A DNA stretch of 64,000 nucleotides from Phycomyces blakesleeanus NRRL 1555(-) (taxonomy: Eukaryota > Mucoromycota > Mucoromycetes > Mucorales > Phycomycetaceae). Positions 59,381-64,000 of this stretch are shown here, piece after piece. Under the pieces are notes generated by a model. That model was not told the DNA's origin. It saw nothing but the letters and a program-made list of their open reading frames with translations, and did not search any database. Location: assembly GCF_001638985.1 (NCBI RefSeq), contig NW_017265163.1:186001-250000 (forward strand), in the 5' to 3' direction. The position numbers and the translations under genes were made by a program. Each line of letters begins with the position of its first letter. Position 1 is the stretch's first letter.

Positions 59381-59584
59381 TCACAAGAGTCCAAGCTCAG
59401 GGGCATAGGCTCCACAGCGCTTAGCTTCCTGTTTGGCAGGCTTGGGCCTCTCCTCCTCAGTATACTTCAACTGCTCCTCTATTTGCTTACAGTATAAATA
59501 GTTTTCCTGGGGACGTTGTTGGTATAGCTTCATGTTGTTTGCGTATATGGGGGCTGCCACTCTTAAATCACCATCATCAACCAT
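59381..59584 (-). CDS. Small hypothetical ORF, 67 residues
   Basis: An ATG-to-TGA frame encodes a hydrophilic peptide (MVDDGDLRVAAPIYANNMKL..., Gln/Glu/Lys-rich, ending GAYAPELGLL). Codon composition is more gene-like than the flanks. There is no known motif. It may be an exon of a decayed element gene. Confidence 0.3.
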   Translation of the reverse strand: MVDDGDLRVAAPIYANNMKLYQQRPQENYLYCKQIEEQLKYTEEERPKPAKQEAKRCGAYAPELGLL

Positions 59585-59746
59585 ATATACATTTAAGCTT
59601 AATATCTCTGCTACTCAATAAGGACAAATCCAAGAGGGTCTCCGATCAGAGCTCATAGGGTGTATACTGTGCTTTTTTACTATAACTTTATCTTATATCC
59701 TAAATGGTTGTGAGCTTACATTATGAGCTTTATTATACTTTGCCTT

Positions 59747-60174
59747 TGTAAGGAACCAAACCTATTGGTTACTAAGCTGAACCAATCTCAAACTCCGGCC
59801 TATTATCAATTAGAGTATACTGTACTAGAGAAATATTCAGATCACTAGGGTTCGAACTTTCCTACCCATCTATATCCTTGTATCACACTTACTATAATTA
59901 TCTACCATTGACATCTATCTAAAATTCATATAAATACCCATTGCACTTAATCCTTTAAAGATCAAGCAAACAACACGTTAAAATAAAGGAATTCTTTCTT
60001 CTTTATCTTGTTCTTGTTATCTGTTACTCTCTGCCTGACCGTGTTTCTGACAACCTTCATCATACTTTTTGTGGTATACATACCACAATTGAATGAAAAA
60101 CAGACTCCACAACCAAAAACTGATTCCTTCTTGCTAATGAACCTGGTAAGTTAACAGCCTCCAGAACTGTTACA
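59747..60174 (+). mobile_element. Possible solo LTR
   Basis: The segment starts TGTAAGG and ends GTTACA (5-bp inverted TGTAA/TTACA ends). It has a TATAAATA at about 59930 and an AATAAA at about 59982, the order expected of U3-R-U5. I found no clear target duplication and no second copy in the window. Confidence 0.3.
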
Positions 60175-60593
60175 CACCAGACACACATATACTACACACT
60201 CATACAGTGTAAACTAACTATTAAACAACAGGGATTTTAATTACAGAGATTTTAATAGTAGCAGATATAAACAATATTATTTGGTCTCTTTAACAAATAA
60301 CACTCTCACAGTATCTAATTTTCTAATTATTGAGATACTAACACTGGAAAAATGAGGGCAATTAACATATTGTCCAGGCAGTCGGATCATAGTGGATATG
60401 TCAGGATTTTTTTCATCTCAGCATTTTTTTTCTATCTAGTTGGGGGTGTAGTTTTGATGTATTCTATTGGCTTAAGTAAAAAAAATAAAAAACTTAAAAA
60501 AAATGCGTTTTTGGTTTACTATAAAACCGTATCAAATTAAATAATTGTAGCACTTGTTTTCTTTTTTATTTTATAATTCAAAATACACATATT

Positions 60594-63500
60594 ATGTTTC
60601 CTTCTATTCAAATGAACAACACTGAATGTCACTGCACCAGATGCAATAATATTGATCAAGGAGTTTCCCGAGTATTGAGACGTACTGCTCAGCGCCATAA
60701 TAAAAGAGCTATATTTGAAGGTACTGAAATATTCCAGAGTTCTATAATTTATTCAGCGCTGTTATCTGTCCACCGAGTAAAAATCGCTTTTATTTTTATT
60801 TTTTTATTGTTTTATAAAACATAGCTGAAAAGAGAAGCATGGAAGTAGATACTGAAAATAAGACTTTTTTTATTTGAAAAGTAGAAGAAAAACTAATAAT
60901 ACACTATTATATTCCATATTTGTAGTAATCCCAACATATCAATCCGATTCTATGGAAGCAATGGACGGTCAGGCCTACTCACCTATTCTGGATGCCGTCT
61001 CGACATTTGACAATGACGTCTTTGTTGGTAATGACTACAATGGCAATGAGTCGGACACACCAATGACAATAACAGTGATGAAAATGGCGAAGAAGACTTT
61101 GCTAATATTGATGTCGAAGAGTTTGACAGTGAAGGTCAGTATTAAATATATATATAAAAAACTAAAAAAAAAAAGAAAAAAATGTGTGTTAATCTTTTTT
61201 AAAAAAAAAAGACCCTTTTGCTGCTTCTGGTATGCCCAAGAATCCAGTGCACAGATTTATTGCTACTTTTACAGTACTGTTCGCATCTCGTTACGTAGTC
61301 AATAAGGGTTCTGTTGTCTTGATTGAGTTCATCAACAAGCTCTTGAAGATTTATAGACAACATTTCCAACTTCCCGAAAGTCTGACTGGGCTACATAAAA
61401 TGACTGGCTTTTCGTCTATCACCAAAGGCATCAAGCGATTTGTGTCATGTCCAAACTGCCATTGCATCTATGAAGAAAACATGTCCGTACCTCCCTATTG
61501 TATTTTCACAAATGTTCGTGCACGCTCTCCTTGTGGTTGTAAGTTGATGAAAGAGTCAGCTTTAGGTGCACTGGTATCAAAGCGAGCATAGTTGTACCAG
61601 TCCCTCAAGCAAGCTTTTTCTGTTCTTTTCCTTCGTCCTGATTTTGAAGAGCAAATCCGTCACTGGAACACAGAGCTTAAGATTGTCAATGCTATGTGCG
61701 ACGTATACGATGGGGCAATGTGGAAAGAGCTGAAGGATGTAAGTGTTGTCTCGTTTGTTGCTTGTCTTTGCTCATTGATGTTGACACTCAACATAGACTG
61801 GTTCCAGCCGTTTGATGGAGTTAGTTACTCTTCTGGTGCAATTTACTTGGTTGTAAATAATCTACCCCGAGAGGTATGGCTCAAGCCTGAGAACACAATT
61901 CTGGTTGGTCTGATGCCTGGTCGCAAGGAGCCAAGATGCGAGGAGATAAATAACTATCTCAAGCCCATGGTAGACGAGATGAAACAGTTGTATGTTGGAA
62001 TGCGAGTCCCAACCTACGAGTACCCTTCTGGTGCTAATGTCCGTGCTGCCTTGCTGATGGTTACGTGTGACATCCCTGCTGCCAGGAAAACAAGTTGATT
62101 TACAGCCCACAATAGTACATGTGCGTGCTACAAGTGTACAACCCAGTTCCCCAGATTGCCCAATACAAATCAGGTGGACTTCAGTGGATTTGATTATTCT
62201 CTTTGGAATATTCGTAGCGGTGTAGAGAACAGGTTGCATGATAAGTGAAAGAGTGCGAGTACACCCTCAGAAAGGCACCAGCTGGAGGTCGAATATAGTG
62301 TTCGATGGTCACAGTTGCAACGCCTTGGATACTTTGATCTAGTACGTGGAACGATCATTGATCCCATGCATAATTTATTCCTAGGGACGCCAAAGAGAAT
62401 GATGGACCGGTGGGTCGATAAGAAAACGATTGGAGCCAAAGAGTTTGCTGCCATGGAAAAAATCGCAGAGACAATGGTCCTTCCGACGGATTATACAAAG
62501 CTGATATCAAAGATTGGAAAAGGCTTTCCTTACATGAAAGCCGACGACTGGAAATCCTGGGTACTGGTGTATTCTCCTGTTCTCCTGCATGGTGTTCTAC
62601 CATTCGAAATGTACAACAACTGGATGAATTTTGTCTGTGCATGCCGCTATCTTATCAAGCCAAGAATCACATTTGATGAAGTGAACAGCGCCCATGACTA
62701 TCTGGAAATGTTTTGCAAAAAGGCTACCAAACTCTACACTCCCACCATCCTCACCTGCAAGATGCACCAGCACCTCCATCTTCGCAAGACCATTCATGAT
62801 TTTGGAACCGTGTACAGTTACTGGCTCTTTGGGTTTGAGAGATACAATGACCTGTTGAAGCATATCAAGACAAATAGAAAAGATAGTTTTGAGGCAACAT
62901 ATATGAGAAGTTTTGTTCAAAACGCATTCAAGGGTGACTATGCCAATGCTGTTCTGAAAAGTTCTAGCCACGTCCCCTTTCTCAACATTCTCTCAAAGCT
63001 TTCTCCAAAATTCACACCTACCACCACAGTCATTACCCTCTCCTCCCGTCCATTCCGATTGCAATCATTCTTACTAGCATTGTCCAACCCACATCTTCCT
63101 CCAAAGAGTAATGAACCTCTCTCTCCTTCCACTTTTCCTCTTCAGCTAAAAAAATCATCACTGATAGATGAAACCGACTATGCCCATCTGCTTCAGCACT
63201 ATAAAACATCCTAAAATCTTCCCGACCTTGTCAGTTACCAATATGCCACACTCACAAACTCCTTTGTTGAAAATGAAATCCCAAAGCTGAAGTTCATTGA
63301 CATACTTGGTCAACAGTACCGTGGTAAAAACGGTTCAGCTAGTTGTGGTTCTCTTGTCCATGTAATGTTTGTTGGTAGTGATAGTAGAAATACCCTAGCC
63401 TATGCTGGACAAATACAGTATCTCTTCACACACTCCTTTACACACACTTCTAACAGCAATCTCCACCTGACTCGCATGGTTCATGATCATCAACATGTGT

Positions 63501-63663
63501 TCGCATATATCAAGTAGTTTAATACTTCCTCTGATAGATCGCATGAGGATGACGGTCTTGAGTTTTGACTCCCCACCTTCTCCCCTGATAGTCGCCATTT
63601 CATTGTACCTGTGCACCGCATCTTTTTAGAGATTGCTACAGTCAGGATTACTACAAGTAGAAA
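60594..63663 (+). pseudogene. CACTA/EnSpm Tnp2-type transposase (Transposase_21 family)
   Basis: An N-terminal exon from ATG 60594 (ECHCTRCNNIDQGVSRVLRR, a Cys-rich patch) is followed by short exons and an acidic one ending at 61134, then one long frame from 61212 to about 63663. The long frame carries a Cys motif (CPNCHCIYEE...CIF), LPREVWLKPENTILVGLMPG, the first catalytic Asp in TCDIPAARK, the second in IDPMHNLFLGTPKRMM and the Glu in FGFERYN, the order of Tnp2-type DDE transposases. The C-terminal block (FIDILGQQYRGKNGS, YAGQIQYLFTH, EDDGLEF) also fits. Stops at 61589 (TAG), 62096 (TGA), 62246 (TGA), 63212 (TAA), 63515 (TAG) and 63566 (TGA) are all in frame, and no frameshift is needed over 2.4 kb. 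I could not define CACTA ends. Confidence 0.82.
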
Positions 63664-63843
63664 TGTTAGTAAGATGTTAGTAATTTCTTTGCCAAAAACG
63701 CTTTATGCTTAAAATAAAAAAACCCCCACTTGACTTTCCTTTTCTTATACAAAAAAAAACAGGACAAATTCCCTATATATATTGATAGTATTGTGTATGT
63801 AAAAAGTAATACGTAGATAAAAAGAGAGAAACATTTTTTTTAT

Positions 63844-64000
63844 TTAGAGCCTGTCTCTAAGAACCCACCGAAGAAAATTGGGGCTAATGTTATCCAGAAC
63901 TACGGGGTTGGACACACTAGTAGTGATCTCACGGATTCTTTGATTAGCACTTGACCCCATGGCCTGGACAGCATAAGTGTCAACAAGTGCAATGAAACGG
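63844..64000 (-). CDS. Partial unknown gene cut by the right edge (C-terminus)
   Basis: On the minus strand the frame is open from the window edge to TAA at 63844-63846, giving 51 residues including RFIALVDTYAVQAMGSS, NQRIREITTSVSNPVVLDN and ISPNFLRWVLRDRL. The composition is typical of coding sequence and the end is well defined. The family is not recognised, and whether it belongs to a gene or to another element cannot be told without the flanking sequence. Confidence 0.5.
   Translation of the reverse strand, partial: RFIALVDTYAVQAMGSSANQRIREITTSVSNPVVLDNISPNFLRWVLRDRL

Larger units (their letters stand above)
58953..60593. other. Spacer between dead elements
   Basis: Apart from one small minus-strand frame and a possible LTR, both listed, I see no gene. 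The segment 59330-59600 is richer in G+C than the rest. Confidence 0.4.

Noticed and set aside
59849..59857. GGTTCGAAC resembling a tRNA B box
   Set aside because: No A box at the right distance upstream and no cloverleaf could be folded by eye.
60352..60540. 62-residue frame with a hydrophobic segment before the transposase
   Set aside because: A/T-run composition, Lys/Asn tail and no context support.

Overview
The window looks like nuclear DNA of a filamentous Mucoromycota fungus. It is very AT-rich, genes carry short GT-AG introns (about 60-250 bp) with TACTAAC-like branch sites, coding DNA is clearly richer in G+C than spacers, and proteins carry Asn, His and Gln runs. A DIRS-type retrotransposon is present; the DIRS element Prt1 is known from Phycomyces blakesleeanus, so a Phycomyces-like mould is a reasonable guess, but this is inference.

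Layout. From about 2 to 46 kb lies a gene-bearing half with spliced, apparently intact housekeeping genes: a small unknown protein (2.4 kb), a low-complexity-rich unknown (4.2-6.1), NADPH-cytochrome P450 reductase (6.8-9.2, minus), a two-domain Golgi glycosyltransferase (13.6-15.8), splicing factor SF3A subunit 3 (16.2-18.3, minus) in divergent arrangement with the NatC subunit NAA35/MAK10 (18.8-22.5), an F-box gene broken by one stop codon (23.4-25.3), the GARP subunit VPS54 (31.7-35.9, minus), a coiled-coil protein (36.3-38.8, minus), an unknown 194-residue protein (40.2-40.8, minus) and a peroxisomal acyl-CoA thioesterase ending in SKL (44.3-45.9, minus). There are no operons; spacers are mostly gene-free and full of microsatellites.

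From about 47 to 64 kb the window is a transposon graveyard: a Crypton/Ndc10-like tyrosine-recombinase pseudogene, an 81-bp tandem repeat, the 3' end of a LINE-like element with a (TAA)n tail, a 494-bp MITE-like element, an almost complete DIRS retrotransposon (gag, RT-RNase H, tyrosine recombinase, inverted termini and internal complementary region) sitting inside an older multi-exon reading frame, a possible solo LTR, and a CACTA/EnSpm Tnp2-type transposase pseudogene. A partial unknown gene runs off the right edge.

Main observations. (1) The DIRS element interrupts a host reading frame so exactly that the frame reads through when the element and one copy of a 3-nt AAT are removed. (2) The broken genes on the right have been inactivated almost only by in-frame stop codons (about 15 in five reading frames), with reading frames otherwise kept for up to 2.4 kb; most fit C-to-T or G-to-A changes, suggesting methylation-driven or RIP-like decay. 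(3) SF3A3, itself a splicing factor, needs a GC-AG intron inside a zinc-finger cysteine codon. No tRNA, rRNA, CRISPR array or bacterial-type signal was found.
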